Positions 53,760 through 64,000 are shown, counted from the first letter of the stretch. The stretch: DNA of 64,000 bases from Odontocerum albicorne (GCA_949825065.1 OX463842.1:53764034-53828033), one strand, 5' to 3'. Numbers and translations: made by a program. The notes: generated from the sequence alone by a model not told the origin.

Positions 53760-55049
53760 TAGTTCCAATATTAAGAAAAACACTACGATACAACAAGGAA
53801 ATGTTTTTAATGATTCGGCTCTCATTTCGTTGTATAAAAATCAACTTGTGTAATTTTGGATGATTTCAGATCTCCCTCATTTAAAATGTTCCTCGTTGTA
53901 ATGTTCAATCGCAAATGAGTTTTTCCAGATGAAGATATTTTTATGAGTATTTATAATTGTTTTGAATTATGGCAATAAATTTTATTGTAAATCAGAAAAA
54001 AGAAGTTAAAAAAAAAACAAAATATATATAATATTTATTAAATAAACAATTTTATTGCAATTAACCTACCCTAACCTAACCTAACCTAACACATCCCAAA
54101 AACATTGTCATTTTGTTATTATCAGACAATCAATATTTATTATATATGTACATAACATACTACACTCTGCGTGGAAAATACCAATGGTCAAGTTCTTTTT
54201 GCATTATTTGAAACATTCAAAAATAACTAGCAACGATTCGCTTCATATCAAAAGTGATAACAATGACGATATTCATCACCTCAATCTATAAAAGTAAAGC
54301 TTGGACTGAGTAGAAGAAATAAAAAAAGAAGTTTAATGCTGCGGAGATTCGTGCACAAAGAAAAAAATCAGTGACAATGTATAAAAGAAGGCAAAATGAA
54401 GACATCAGAAAGTAATGTATGGACAGTATAATTATTTTAACCCTTCCTTTCCTGTGATGTGTAACTAGTACCCATTGCTTCTAAAAACTTTAATATCTCT
54501 TTAAATATAATAAATACTGGGTTCAGATTTAGGTATTCCTCTGTTATACATTTACGCATTGAATGAAAAAATAATATTATTAATAATTAGCACTTATCGG
54601 CCACATCAGATATTTTGTGAAAATCGGGAATAAATTCACCAATACAATCAAACGTGTGGCAGCGTATGACGTAGGTATATTCATTCTAAAAACCACTATG
54701 GGTGAGGAAGTGACGCTATTGACGTCTCACTTTCACTCTAATTCGGTATATGGGAACGCAAGAATAGAATCTCAGTTCGCAGTTGTTTCTTCTTTCGAGA
54801 TATAACATACACATTTTTAGTGTTCCGAGTTCAGTCTCAGTAGCTCGCAGGCATTCACACGAGGTGGTCTCTATTATCACTTTTAACTTAAAATTTTGTT
54901 AATTTAAGCGATTGGCTATGAATATTCTTATTTTTCCGATTTTAAATCGCTGATTTTTACATGTGTATTGAATACACAGCACCGGAACGCGCCGATTTTT
55001 TAGCACCGGAAGCAAAAGGTTAAGTAAGATGAAGAAAATAACGTAAATA
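53760..55049. other. intergenic, one telomere-like tract
   Basis: (CCTAA)n-like sequence at 54063-54090 has four to five units. No element abuts it. Short open frames (54617-54805) have no recognisable domain. No TACGAGTA octamer occurs from here to the window end. Confidence 0.5.
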
Positions 55050-55330
55050 TCGTTTGGATATATAGAGAATGAATGACAAACCGTTGACTAAGCAAGTTTA
55101 TAAATCAGAAATGCGGTGGACGTGGAAAACATAGACTAAGAAAAACTTGACGGAATCAAATCTACCAGAATAAAAAAAGGTAAAGTGAAAATATGATAAC
55201 ATTAGATTGTACACGATGAGATGTATGAATGTAGAAGAAGCGAAACTTATGTGCTAAGAAATAAAAAAAACGGAGATCTATCCTCTCTGCCTAGATTGTA
55301 AAGGACGCGGCATGATAATGTGTATGTACG
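55050..55330 (+). mobile_element. degenerate RTE-type LINE tail, copy C
   Basis: The plus strand reads MNDKPLTKQVYKSEMRWTWK, then LTESNLPE and DEMYECRRSE with stops, the C-terminal block LTKQVYKSEV...TWxES...EEA of the same RTE family. It ends in TATCCTCTCTGCCTA, which matches the end of copy B. Confidence 0.65.
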
Positions 55331-55619
55331 ATCTCTAGAAAAAAAATCAAAGTTCTTTTGGACCGATCTGTTCTGCTTGAAACTGGTTTTTGAGGAACAG
55401 TTATTTAAATATTCTGAAAAAAGGTTATTTAAAAACAACAAAATCTTTGAATTGTCTAAGGAAAGGTTAATGGAAAATAACAAAGAGATTATGACAAAGA
55501 TAATTTTGCAGCTAGGTAAAAATAATTATTGCAATTAGTAAAATGTTGTCTGGGTCCAAATGCATTTTGAATATGTATAAGCAAAAAAAAATTTTTGAAA
55601 TGATTATAGTACCAACGAC

Positions 55620-56060
55620 GAAGTGTAAAGGACAACTCACAGTATGTGTCTGTCACTGTGGAGAGGGAAGGATTGCGTTCGCGCCCATCTTCACGTGGAC
55701 GCACCCCGCATTTGCTTTCAGATTGAGAAAAGTGCGGAAAACTCAGTCGGGGTGCCCGGCACTTTGACCTTCCGATATGGGATCTGTCCTTCGGCATTAT
55801 TTCCCCTGTTTAGTGTATATATTGATCTTACCACCTCCTCGATGTACTTAGACACTACGTTTACCTCATCCTTGAACGAAAACCCATTCCTAACTATGTC
55901 CAGCTTTAGCCACTGCACCCCCATCTCGCATTCCAGGGTCCCGCGCCTATACACCTACGTCGGGTGCTGCAACAAGACATGCATCACGTCCTGCACCACA
56001 TCCTCGCCGCACAAGCAATACTCGGACTCCGGTAAATGAAATCTTGTAACCCTCCGATCG
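55620..56060 (-). mobile_element. R1/I-type LINE 3' end, copy 4 (degenerate)
   Basis: The minus strand gives a Cys-His tail, CLCGEDVVQDVMHVLLQHP, a C-terminal region, and a 3' UTR containing GCCGGGCACCCCGACTGAG. The same 3' UTR block, with GGAAGG before and AAATGC after, is found in the two elements at 59.9 and 61.7 kb, so these are related. No open frame remains. Confidence 0.65.
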
Positions 56061-56814
56061 GTGACAGTCCCGGCGGCGTTAAAAAAGTGACAAGGTCCCT
56101 AGGGACTGTCAAAATTTTTTATGGTATTATCAGGTGTGTCTTGATGGTTTTGTATGTTAGTTTATGGTTGTATAAAGTGCCTAAATGTATATAGAAGGAT
56201 AAAATGTAAGTATAGAGGCAAAAAAGTAGTTTTTTTTGGTAATTCAGGTTTTATTTGAAAGGTAAAAAATAAAACTTGTAATAAATGTATTATTGTGCTG
56301 CTTATTCATGGTCAGCTAACGCAAGAATGCAGGTATCGCACTGATACAATAATGCTGAATGCTCAGTACAAACCGCTTTATTGCAGGTATAGCAATATGA
56401 TCTGGTTTTGCGCTGGCGTCCGTTCTGCGCACGATATAACTGACATGATGGCCGATTCGTACGGGTGCAAATGAAGGTGCAGCTCCTGATGTTGGTCTTG
56501 CTACTACCGGAATATATAAAAAAATAAAAGATGTATTTCTATTTTTTATTTTTGTGCGTTTCAATATTCAATTTCAACTTTACCTTTACATCAAATGCTT
56601 CCATAGCAATTCGACTTTTGGGATAGCACATTATGCGTGTGTTGGTGGCTCGTTCTTCGATATTTGCAAAAACAAACGTCGCTTGTCTGTTTTTTTAACA
56701 GGCTTTCTCTCATGGTAAATTACGAATGCGGTCAATGCAGCAATATCTATCATGTTGTAGAACGCTGCAAGCGGCCAACGATTTGTTGAACGTTTGCATG
56801 AATAAGTGCAAAGC

Positions 56815-58384
56815 ATCTGATCCATTGTCATCATCATCATCATCAATGGCGCTACAGCCCATTGTGGGCCCCGGCCTCCTCCAGCAGTCGCTGCCATTCC
56901 CCCCTATCCTGGGATGCACTCCTCCAGCCCCTGATGCCAATCACGTTTGCATCATTCTGCACCCCATCCATCCACCTAAGCCTCGGTCTATCCACGCTAC
57001 GTCTTCCTTGGGGCTTGGAGAAGAGTACTTTGTTAGGCATTTCCTCTTCTCCCATTCTTGCTACATGCCCCGCCCAACGTAGCCTCTCAATTTTGATGTG
57101 TTTTATGATGTTGGGCTCTTTGTATATGCTGTATAACTCCTCATTATATCTCACTCTCCAAGATCCATTTTCCTGTATGGGTCCGAATATTTTTCTGAGT
57201 ATTTTTCTTTCAAATATTAGAAGGGAAGATTCGTTCTTCTTACTCAATACCCAGCATTCAGACCCATATGTGGGGACAGGTCGTGTCTTGTAAATGGTAA
57301 GTTTTGTCCTTCTGGACAACAACCGAGATATAAGGTGTTTTCTCAGACCAAAGAAGCATCTATTTGCCATGAATATTCGACGTTTAATCTCGATAGATGC
57401 ATCATTAACACTTGTCACTATGGATCCCAGGTAGGTGAAGGTGTTTACACGTTCTATTGTATGAGAACTTATATTAATCGTGGTAGGTGTCTGGTTATTA
57501 CGGGGTGCTTTAGTGGCTATCATATATTTGGTCTTATCGGAGTTGATGCAAAGTCCCATTCTGTTTGCGGCCCTCTCCAACTGAACAAATGTCTCCATCA
57601 TTGCTTGTGGGGATCTACCAATAATGTCAATATCATCCGCGTAGCCCAGTATTTGGCTTGATTTGTAGAAAATTGACCCATTTGTCTGTACTCCGGATTC
57701 TCTTACACACTTCTCTAGAGCCATATTAAAAAGTAGACAAGCTAGTGCGTCTCCTTGACGCAGTCCATTCATTGTGTAAAATGGTTCTGAGATATCATTC
57801 TGAATCCGGACTCTACATTGTGATTGGTTCATAGTGAGTCTAACCATCCTTATGAGCTTGTTAGGAATACCCAAGTCCTTCATGGCCGCATAGAGTTGAG
57901 AGCGGTTAATGCTGTCATATGCAGCTTTGAAATCGATAAAGAGGTGGTGTGTATCGACATTATACTCTAGGGTTTTTTCCAATATTTGACGGAGAGTGAA
58001 CATCTGATCTGTAGTGGATCTCCCCGGACGAAATCCGCTTTGATATTGGCCTACCAGGTCTTCAGCGTACGGCAGCAATCTGGAGAACAGGACACCGGCA
58101 AAGACTTTATATGATGCATTCAGTAGGGTAATTCCTCGGTAGTTGGCACATTGCATTGTATCACCTTTTTTGTGGAGTGGGCATATGATTCCAGTCCTCC
58201 AATCGTCTGGTACAGTTTCTGAGTCCCATGTTTTCTCCACGATGGTATGGATCATAGTGGTTAGTTCAGTTCCTCCGTACTTAAGTAACTCACCAGGGAT
58301 ATCGTCATGTCCTGGAGACTTATTATTTTTGAGGTCTATTATATATGATCTTAGATGTTAGACTTATTATATCTGATCCATTGT
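56815..58384 (-). mobile_element. 5'-truncated RTE-clade LINE with 14-bp target duplication
   Basis: ATCTGATCCATTGT is present at 56815-56828 and at 58371-58384, bracketing the element; this sequence is part of the piggyBac transposase. The element's 3' end is a short (GAT)n/(TGA)n tract (CATCATCATCATCAT on the plus strand), as usual for RTE elements. The 5' end starts inside the reverse transcriptase, so the endonuclease is missing. The well-preserved coding region suggests a recent insertion. Confidence 0.92.
56852..58352 (-). CDS. RTE-clade reverse transcriptase, N-terminally truncated
   Basis: Open from about 58352 (LKNNKSPGHDDIPGELLKYG precedes the first Met at 58255) to 56852, about 500 codons. 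RT blocks in order: NYRGITLLNASYKVFAGVLF, SGFRPGRSTTDQMF, LFIDFKAAYDSI, GLRQGDALACLLFNMALE, GYADDIDIIG (catalytic YADD), INSDKTKYM, and the C-terminal RLRWAGHVARMGEEEMPNKV typical of RTE. It copies element RNA at the target site. The endonuclease domain is absent, so this copy is not autonomous although the RT core is uninterrupted. Confidence 0.93.
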
Positions 58385-58679
58385 GTCCACCCCATATTTA
58401 TGGGCATTATAGTCCAGAATGACCATTGGCTTTCGATTATCGGTTTCACTATCTACCGAACAACTTTAATGCATTGTATACAACAGCAGGACCGATTTAT
58501 TATTCTTCGGCACGGCAAATACAATTCATTTACAATTTCTTTCAATAATGGTACAAGTCAGGTATAAGGTCCCTGAGGATCTTGTACCTGATTCCCGTAC
58601 TAAATGCTTTCAAACCGTAATTAAACACGAAGGAGTAATCTTACCGCTTCGAAACTTGTTTTAATCGCTTAAGCATCTT

Positions 58680-59611
58680 TTTTTTTTTTCTCACACACTC
58701 CCCATGCTCTCGCCAGTAAAAATCAAAATGACGTTGTTCGCAAATGCCTGCACCCGAACGTTGACCCCAAATTCCGTCTGCATATGGTCATCAATTGGTC
58801 ATCCACTATAAGATCCAGAATTTGGGACCACACACAGATCCCTGCACACATCCTTTGGTTGCAGACTTACTCCACGTCGCACCCAACAGTGACATTGAAA
58901 CGCTTCTGTTTTGCAGGCAGCTCCGGATAAGCGTGTATATATTGTTCGGACATGCAGTCTAAAGAAGCTGGACTTTGACAAACGACCATCGAAAGTAACC
59001 TTTATGTCGAGGGATACCGCAATGGAAATTTTCTTGTCTCTTCTAGCCGGTATGAGCATCCCCAGAGCATTATTCAAGGCAGTCAGGAAGTGACCGATGC
59101 GTAGACACGCATTCACAAGGTCACAAATTAGCCTCGGAAACTCCATGTTGAGTCTAGCCAAAATATTCACCGTAAACCCATCAGACCCAGGTGCCTTTGA
59201 AGGGTTCATTCCCGCGATTACTCTTGCTATTTCTTCGACCGCAAAAGCTGGCTCATCCACCGCCATAGGAAGCTTGGCAGCATCAACTCTTATGGCCGCA
59301 TGCTCGTCTAACTCAGAAGTGCTGTAATCATCCGGGTAGAAGTGTTCCAGGACAAACAGTCTCCCTATCTTGAAGTTGGAAATCGCTTTTACAGCTCTCC
59401 GTCATAGCCCTAAAAACCTCTGCCCTGAATTGATCACTCAATTCCAGGTATTTCGGGAGCGTGACTGCTATCCTGCTGGATTTGCAAGAGTTGCGGACGT
59501 AACGTCTCGCCATAATTACGCTCCTTTTGAGGCCCATGAGCTCCTGGTTCCACCACGGGCATCCCCTCCTTTTGCACCATTTACATAGTGGCATCCTTTT
59601 GCATCATTTAC
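58680..59611 (-). mobile_element. R1/I-type LINE fragment, copy 1 (RT start, internally deleted)
   Basis: Minus strand. The fragment runs from CKWCKRRGCPWWNQELMGLK (between endonuclease and RT), via a frame change, to ARVIAGMNPSKAPGSDGFTV (RT block 0/1), then jumps to ISIAVSLDIKVTFDG and a decayed remnant, so most RT blocks are deleted. Its 5' edge abuts the TTAGG tract at 59613 and its 3' edge is near a T-run at 58679-58691. The 5' edge has a small duplication around GTAAATG(A/G)TGCAAAAGG. Confidence 0.75.
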
Positions 59612-59612
59612 A

Positions 59613-59639
59613 GGTTAGGTTAGGTTAGGTTTTTTTTTT
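59613..59639. repeat. (TTAGG)n tract and poly(T) junction 1
   Basis: Three to four GGTTA units followed by a T-run. In element orientation this is poly(A) then (CCTAA)n, the 3' junction of LINE copy 2. Confidence 0.9.
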
Positions 59640-61466
59640 GGAGTGGAGTTGTGATGGAAGCTACCTTGCTTATCACGTACAAGGTTACGGGATCGTATTG
59701 GCTTTTAATCCTTAGCGAACTGTGTCGCCAAGGATTTTTCCCCTTTTTTGTTTTCCCTGTTCTCGCTGTTCTGTGTTTTATGTTTCATGTACGTGTGTGT
59801 CTGTCCAGATATGTGTGCGGGATGTGAAGGAATGCGTCTGTGCACGGCTTAAATGGGTCCCATCCCGGCATTTGCCTTACGACTGGGGAATCACAGCAAA
59901 CCCAGTCGGGATGGCCGGCAACGCGGCCTTCCGATGTGGTTTTTTTTTCCCTCGGCATTATTCCCTGTTAGTGTTCGTGTGTACTACGTTACTTGCAGAC
60001 TCCAGCGCCAATGCGTTTTGCCGAATATTCATGGCTTTTGTGCTCCTTATAACTTCCGTAACATAGTTCTTTGCCACGGCTGCGGTCTTTGCATCCAAGA
60101 AGGCGGCTGATAGGACGTCACGATCAACCGCATCCAAGTGCATAAGTGTCGCCACTTGGAACCTCTTTCGTTCGGTTGGCGGGCAGTCAATCAAGATATG
60201 TTCCACCGTCTGCTCCGTCTGGTCGTCGCAAGGACATGATCCATCCGTCTCGATGGCAAACCTCTTCAGGTAGCTGCGCATTGCCCCGTGGCCCGACAGG
60301 GCTTGTGTCACCTCGAACGTGGGAGTGTTGACTCTTGAATATTGTAGCGCCTGGTATATTGTTGCGAAGAATCTCTTCGTCTTGCCACCCGACGTGCTCC
60401 CGACGTATTCGCTGTTCCACTCAGCTGTCATTTTTTCATGGATGCTTCTTTTAGCGAAACTGATCGGGAACCTGTCGTAGACGGGTGGCATACGCAGGCC
60501 CCCCGCGGCTCTGGCAAATTCGTCCGCCCTGTCGTTCCCGGGGTTCCCAGAATAGCCTCTCACCCAGGAGAACGTGATGGCATTTCCGCGGTCCCTGACC
60601 TTCTCTACCAGGGAAAAAATCTCCCGCACAATCGGGTTCAAGCTTAAGTGGTTCCTCATGGCTGTTAGTCCTGAGAGGGAGTCGGACTCCAGATGTATTG
60701 TGCCGTTCCTTTTTCCGCCTGAGTGCACCCATCTGACTGCCTCCCTTATTGCCACGAGTTCTGCTTGGTAAACCGAGCAGTAACTCGCGAGTTTAAGTTT
60801 TTTGGAGGCAATCTCTTCCCCCCGGCAAAAGACCACGAACGCAGCTCCGACTCTACCATCCAGCAAGCTCCCATCGGTATAGATGTTGATATCTGCCTCC
60901 CGGGCCTCGCCCCCTCCACCGATCTCCTCCCGGCGGAGGGATGCCGGATGCGGAAACGTCTCCTACCTGACAGGCATCATGCATAGTCTGTCTTCCGGCA
61001 GCGAGAAGAGCGAGCAACCCCTTTTCACCCCGTAGACCTCAGCCGCCTCCATCACACGGAGAGCAAGAGGAGGCACGCCGGAGATAGCCATCGCCGAATT
61101 CAGGGACATTGTGCGGTATCCCTTGCAGATTCGAATGCACATAGGTCTTTGGGCCTGATTTAGTTTCCTCCGAGTGGCTCTCCGTTTGCATGCCTCCCCC
61201 CAGATGCTTGAACAATATAAAGCCACCGGTTCAAGTGCTCCCCCATAAAGCGGCTTGAGAACCTCAGAAGAGAGGCCCCAAGTAGGCTTGGCAGCTCTCG
61301 CCAACATTCCCGACAGTGTAGTCATCTTCCGGCACACCATATCGACATGTTTGGACCAATTGAGATGCTTGTCGAAGACGACCCCCAGAATCCTGCAGCT
61401 ATCCACCATCGCAATCCTAGCGTCGCCGAGGTGTATTCTAGGCTGTCGCTCGAGTCTCTTACGCGT
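59630..61466 (-). mobile_element. R1/I-type LINE, copy 2, 5'-truncated, between TTAGG tracts
   Basis: Minus-strand element of about 1.84 kb. The 3' end is poly(A)+(CCTAA)n at 59613-59639. The 5' end is truncated within the RT (TRKRLERQPRIHLGDARI) exactly at the (CCTAA)n tract at 61465-61500. Both ends therefore sit in telomere-like repeat, as expected for insertion into (TTAGG)n. The 3' UTR carries GCCGGCCATCCCGACTGGG, the block shared with copies 3 and 4. Confidence 0.85.
59958..61466 (-). pseudogene. LINE pol C-terminal part: RT thumb and RNase H, one nonsense codon
   Basis: In one frame from the truncated 5' end to the stop before 59958, interrupted only by a TAG at 60963, where copy 3 has tryptophan. 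It carries VDSCRILGVVFDKHLNWSKH, the AAKPTWGLSSEVLKPLYGGA region, then RNase H: IYTDGSLLDGRVGAAFVV (D), SVYQAELVAIREAV (E), LESDSLSGLTAM (D), FSWVRGYSGNPGNDRADEFA (usual catalytic His replaced by Tyr; D present), and the tail CPCDDQTEQTVEHILIDCPP. Confidence 0.88.
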
Positions 61467-61517
61467 TAGGTTAGGTTAGGTTAGGTTAGGTAAGGTTAGG
61501 TTTTTTTTTTTTTTTTT
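61465..61517. repeat. (TTAGG)n tract and poly(T) junction 2
   Basis: About six GGTTA units, one degenerate (TAAGG), at 61465-61500, followed by a 16-17 T run. In element orientation: poly(A) of LINE copy 3, (CCTAA)n, then the truncated start of copy 2. Confidence 0.93.
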
Positions 61518-64000
61518 GGACTGAGTTGTAAGTGAGTGCCCTACTGTTATTGCATACAGGGCTTATCAGCGCCTTTAATTGGTTCCAGCGCGGTCTTACT
61601 CGCGTGGAACTTTTCCCCAGTGTGTTTTGCCTGAGTTATTTGTATTATATCATTCATGTTTATGTGTTAGGATGGGTAGGAGAGCGTCTGCGCACGACTT
61701 GATTGGGACCCACCCCGGCATTTGCCTTATGACTGAGAAATCGCAGCAAACTCAGTCGGGGTGGCCGGCACATTGGCCTTCCGATTTGATTATTAAATCC
61801 TCGGCTTTATTGTCCCTGTTGCGTTCCCTGTGTAGTGTTTTTGAGATCCCTTTCGTTCATCGCGTTTATTGCCTTCACTGCTTTTCTTATGTATTCTGCC
61901 ACCGTTGTCGACGTCTCTTTGTCTCCCAGCATCCGTCCAATGTCTCCGACATCTAGTATTCCCCGGTTTAGTTGGTACCTTGTTTTGTGTCTCTCCAATT
62001 CCGTTGCCGGACATTCTAGCAGCACATGCTCAACCGTCTGTGCAACGCTGTTGTCGCACGGACAACCGTCCACCTTCGACAGACCAAATCTTTTCAAGTA
62101 AGACCTAAAGGCACCATGACCCGAGAGAGCCTGTGTCACCTCAAAGCTCTGGGAGTGAGTTTTGGCGTATGACATTGCCTCGCTTATGTTTTTGAAAAAA
62201 CACTTGGTGTTCTTTCCTGCCGTGTCTTTGAGATATTGCTCGTTCCAGCTCCAGTGTGTTATCTCCTTGAGTGTCTTCTTAGCGAAGCTCACCGGAAACT
62301 TGTCATATAAAGGCTGTACCTTCAGGGTTCCGGCTTGCCTTGCCAATTCGTCGGCTCGGTCGTTGCCTTTATTCCCCGAGTGGCCCCGTATCCATCGGAA
62401 GTAGATGTGATTATTCCGAGCTCTTATCTTGTCGGTCTGAGAGAAAATCTCCCGCACAATCGGGCTAAGGCTCGCGCAGTCCCTCATTGCGGTCAACCCC
62501 GATAATGAGTCTGAATCCACTCGGATGCGTGCTCCGGAGATGTTTTTTTTAAGGGTCCATTCAATGGCCGACCTTATCGCCATTAGCTCAGCCTGAAAGA
62601 CAGAGAAGTAGTCCGCCAGCTTAACCTTCTTTGCGATGATTTCTTCTCCCATTTGATACACCACAAAAGCCGCTCCAACCTTCCCATTCAACAGACTCCC
62701 GTCTGTGAAAATGTTGTAATCACTTTCCGCGTCGTCTACTCCACAAATGTCCTCCGGATGTCTTGATGCGGGATGCGGGAGAGCTTCCCACTTGGTTGGT
62801 AACATGCACAGCCTGTCGCTCGGGAGCGACGCAAGCTGTTTACCCCGCCTGACGTGATATAGCTCCGCAGCCTCCTGAACTCTAAGTGCTAGAGGAGGCA
62901 CACCAGAGATGGCCAGGGCCGAGTTGAGTGAGACCGTGCGGTATCCTCGGCATATTCTAATGCACATAGATCTTTGTGCCTGGCCCAGTTTCCTGCGTAT
63001 AGTCTTCCTCTTACACGCCTCCGCCCATACGCTTAAACAGTAGAGAGCAATGGGTTCTAAGGCCCCTCTGTACAGCACCCGCAATACTTCCGATGATAGT
63101 CCCCATGTGGGCCTCGCCGCCCGGGAGACGTTCCCAAATAGTTTCCCAAGCTTCTGACAGACGGAATCAACGTGCTCTGCCCAGTTCAGATTCTTGTCGA
63201 TAATGACACCGAGCACCTTGAAACTTTGTACCATCTTAATCTTTGAAGGGCCTATAAAGAGTTCTGCCTCTCGAGCGATTTTTTTTCTCGTTACGCACAT
63301 CGCTAGCGTCTTCTCGGCCGAGAACTCCAATTTGCTTCTGGAGCTCCAATTTTTGATCGTCCGCAATGCGGCGTTTGCCCTGTTCTCCGCCTCAGCTAGT
63401 GTTTGCCCTGTCGCCAACAGCAAGATGTCATCCGCGAATGCCTGCACATGCACCCCGTCTTCAAATTCCTCCTGCAACAGTTCGTCCACGATCACGTTCC
63501 AGAACAATGGACCACAAGACGATCCCTGGACACATCCCAAGGAGGTTGTTTTCCATACTATTGCGTTCCCGAAGACGAGGCTCACCGTCCTATTGTTTAG
63601 ATATGATAAAATTAATCTGTACAGATTTCGCGGGCATCCCCTGTTTCTCAACTGCAGCAGCAAATAAGGCCACCAAGCGTGGTCAAACGCACCCTTAATG
63701 TCGAGAGAGACGGTCAGAGCTACTTTCTTATTGTTTTGAGCCTCCTTCAGAATAGTCACCGCTCTGTTCAGTGCGTCTTCTGCTGACCTATGATGCATGA
63801 AACCATATTGTTTGTCACTCAATCTCCCGGCGCTCTGAAGAACCCACGACAGTCGGCCCGTTATGAGCTTCTCGAGAACTCTTCCGAGCACCGGGATCAG
63901 CCCAATGGGTCGCATGGATCCGACGTCGTCCGAAGGCTTCCCCTGTTTGGGTATGAGTATAACTCGAGATTCTTTCCACGCCTTTGGAAAGTGCCCAGTT
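61501..64000 (-). mobile_element. R1/I-type LINE, copy 3, continues past the window edge
   Basis: The most complete of the four related elements. The 3' end at 61501 is poly(A)+(CCTAA)n, then comes a 3' UTR with GCCGGCCACCCCGACTGAG, then an open pol frame to the right edge. The 5' part (endonuclease, gag) lies outside the window. Confidence 0.92.
61807..64000 (-). CDS. R1/I-type LINE pol: reverse transcriptase and RNase H (partial)
   Basis: Intact frame from the window edge (TGHFPKAWKESRVILIPKQG) to the stop at 61807, about 730 codons seen. RT: MRPIGLIPVLGRVLEKLI, QYGFMHHRSAEDALNRA, ALTVSLDIKGAFDHAWW, GCVQGSSCGPLFWNVIVDEL, QAFADDILLLA (catalytic FADD), FSAEKTLAM. RNase H: FTDGSLLNGKVGAAFVV, SVFQAELMAIRSAI, RVDSDSLSGLTAM, FRWIRGHSGNKGNDRADELA, with all D-E-D-H/D positions present. 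Tail: CPCDNSVAQTVEHVLLECP. It copies LINE RNA at nicked target DNA. The uninterrupted frame suggests recent activity. R1 versus I clade is not settled from the sequence alone. Confidence 0.93.
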   Translation of the reverse strand, partial: TGHFPKAWKESRVILIPKQGKPSDDVGSMRPIGLIPVLGRVLEKLITGRLSWVLQSAGRLSDKQYGFMHHRSAEDALNRAVTILKEAQNNKKVALTVSLDIKGAFDHAWWPYLLLQLRNRGCPRNLYRLILSYLNNRTVSLVFGNAIVWKTTSLGCVQGSSCGPLFWNVIVDELLQEEFEDGVHVQAFADDILLLATGQTLAEAENRANAALRTIKNWSSRSKLEFSAEKTLAMCVTRKKIAREAELFIGPSKIKMVQSFKVLGVIIDKNLNWAEHVDSVCQKLGKLFGNVSRAARPTWGLSSEVLRVLYRGALEPIALYCLSVWAEACKRKTIRRKLGQAQRSMCIRICRGYRTVSLNSALAISGVPPLALRVQEAAELYHVRRGKQLASLPSDRLCMLPTKWEALPHPASRHPEDICGVDDAESDYNIFTDGSLLNGKVGAAFVVYQMGEEIIAKKVKLADYFSVFQAELMAIRSAIEWTLKKNISGARIRVDSDSLSGLTAMRDCASLSPIVREIFSQTDKIRARNNHIYFRWIRGHSGNKGNDRADELARQAGTLKVQPLYDKFPVSFAKKTLKEITHWSWNEQYLKDTAGKNTKCFFKNISEAMSYAKTHSQSFEVTQALSGHGAFRSYLKRFGLSKVDGCPCDNSVAQTVEHVLLECPATELERHKTRYQLNRGILDVGDIGRMLGDKETSTTVAEYIRKAVKAINAMNERDLKNTTQGTQQGQ

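Larger units (their letters stand above)
56302..58560 (-). pseudogene. piggyBac transposase pseudogene split by a LINE
   Basis: The downstream part (56302-56814) encodes MLCTYSCKRSTNRWPLAAFY, NMIDIAALTAFVIYHERKP and a Cys-rich C-terminus (SYCYTCNKAVCTEHSALLYQ, CDTC) ending LADHE*. The upstream part (58385-58560) gives VFAVPKNNKSVLLLYTMH, then an in-frame TAA, then VILDYNAHKYGVDTMDQ. VDTMDQM is the last DDD-site block of piggyBac transposases. The LINE insertion lies exactly in this block, and further stops and frame changes exist. The N-terminal half is missing. Confidence 0.88.

Noticed and set aside
54063..54090. Chromosome end
   Set aside because: Only four to five degenerate CCTAA units with ordinary sequence on both sides; an interstitial tract.

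Overview
This looks like an AT-rich insect nuclear window, most likely lepidopteran. The evidence is spliced genes with GT-AG introns, TTAGG-type telomere-like repeats, R1/I-type and RTE-type LINEs, piggyBac and mariner remnants, and very many minisatellites. No bacterial-type operon is present. The order-level assignment is inference.

Layout. 1-6.76 kb is a 69-bp satellite (about 98 units) that starts at the window edge. 6.8-24 kb is gene-free and holds GC-rich patches near 7.6 and 10.7 kb plus a long run of unrelated tandem arrays (33, 115, 114, 55, 45, 64, 39, 51, 63, 34, 49, 61, 25 and 124-bp units). 25.6-53.4 kb carries one spliced plus-strand gene. Thirteen coding exons join in frame to a predicted 838-residue membrane protein of the Sidestep (Side) family: signal peptide, five Ig domains, one FN3 domain, one membrane helix, and a cytoplasmic tail ending in a possible PDZ ligand. 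Its signal-peptide exon is present three times in tandem, and the third copy has lost its ATG. The introns hold further arrays, a 1.19-kb mariner remnant with intact TA-flanked ends, fragments of jockey-like, RNase H-type and RTE LINEs, tRNA-like SINE traces and a perfect 27-bp foldback. 53.4-64 kb is mostly transposons: an RTE LINE nested in a piggyBac transposase pseudogene with a 14-bp target duplication, then related minus-strand LINEs with RNase H domains, separated by short CCTAA/TTAGG tracts.

The most unusual signal is an octamer, TACGAGTA or its reverse complement TACTCGTA. It occurs 47 times as dispersed copies between about 9.3 and 53.3 kb and again inside several minisatellite units. 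Comparison of duplicated DNA inside the window shows it arises as a precise 6-bp difference at TA sites (TA versus TA-CGAG-TA or TA-CTCG-TA), in both orientations. This is the form expected of excision footprints of a TA-inserting transposon. The mariner copy in the window has exactly these outer ends (TA-CGAGGG...CCCTCG-TA). The link to mariner is inference; the presence/absence pattern is read directly from the sequence.
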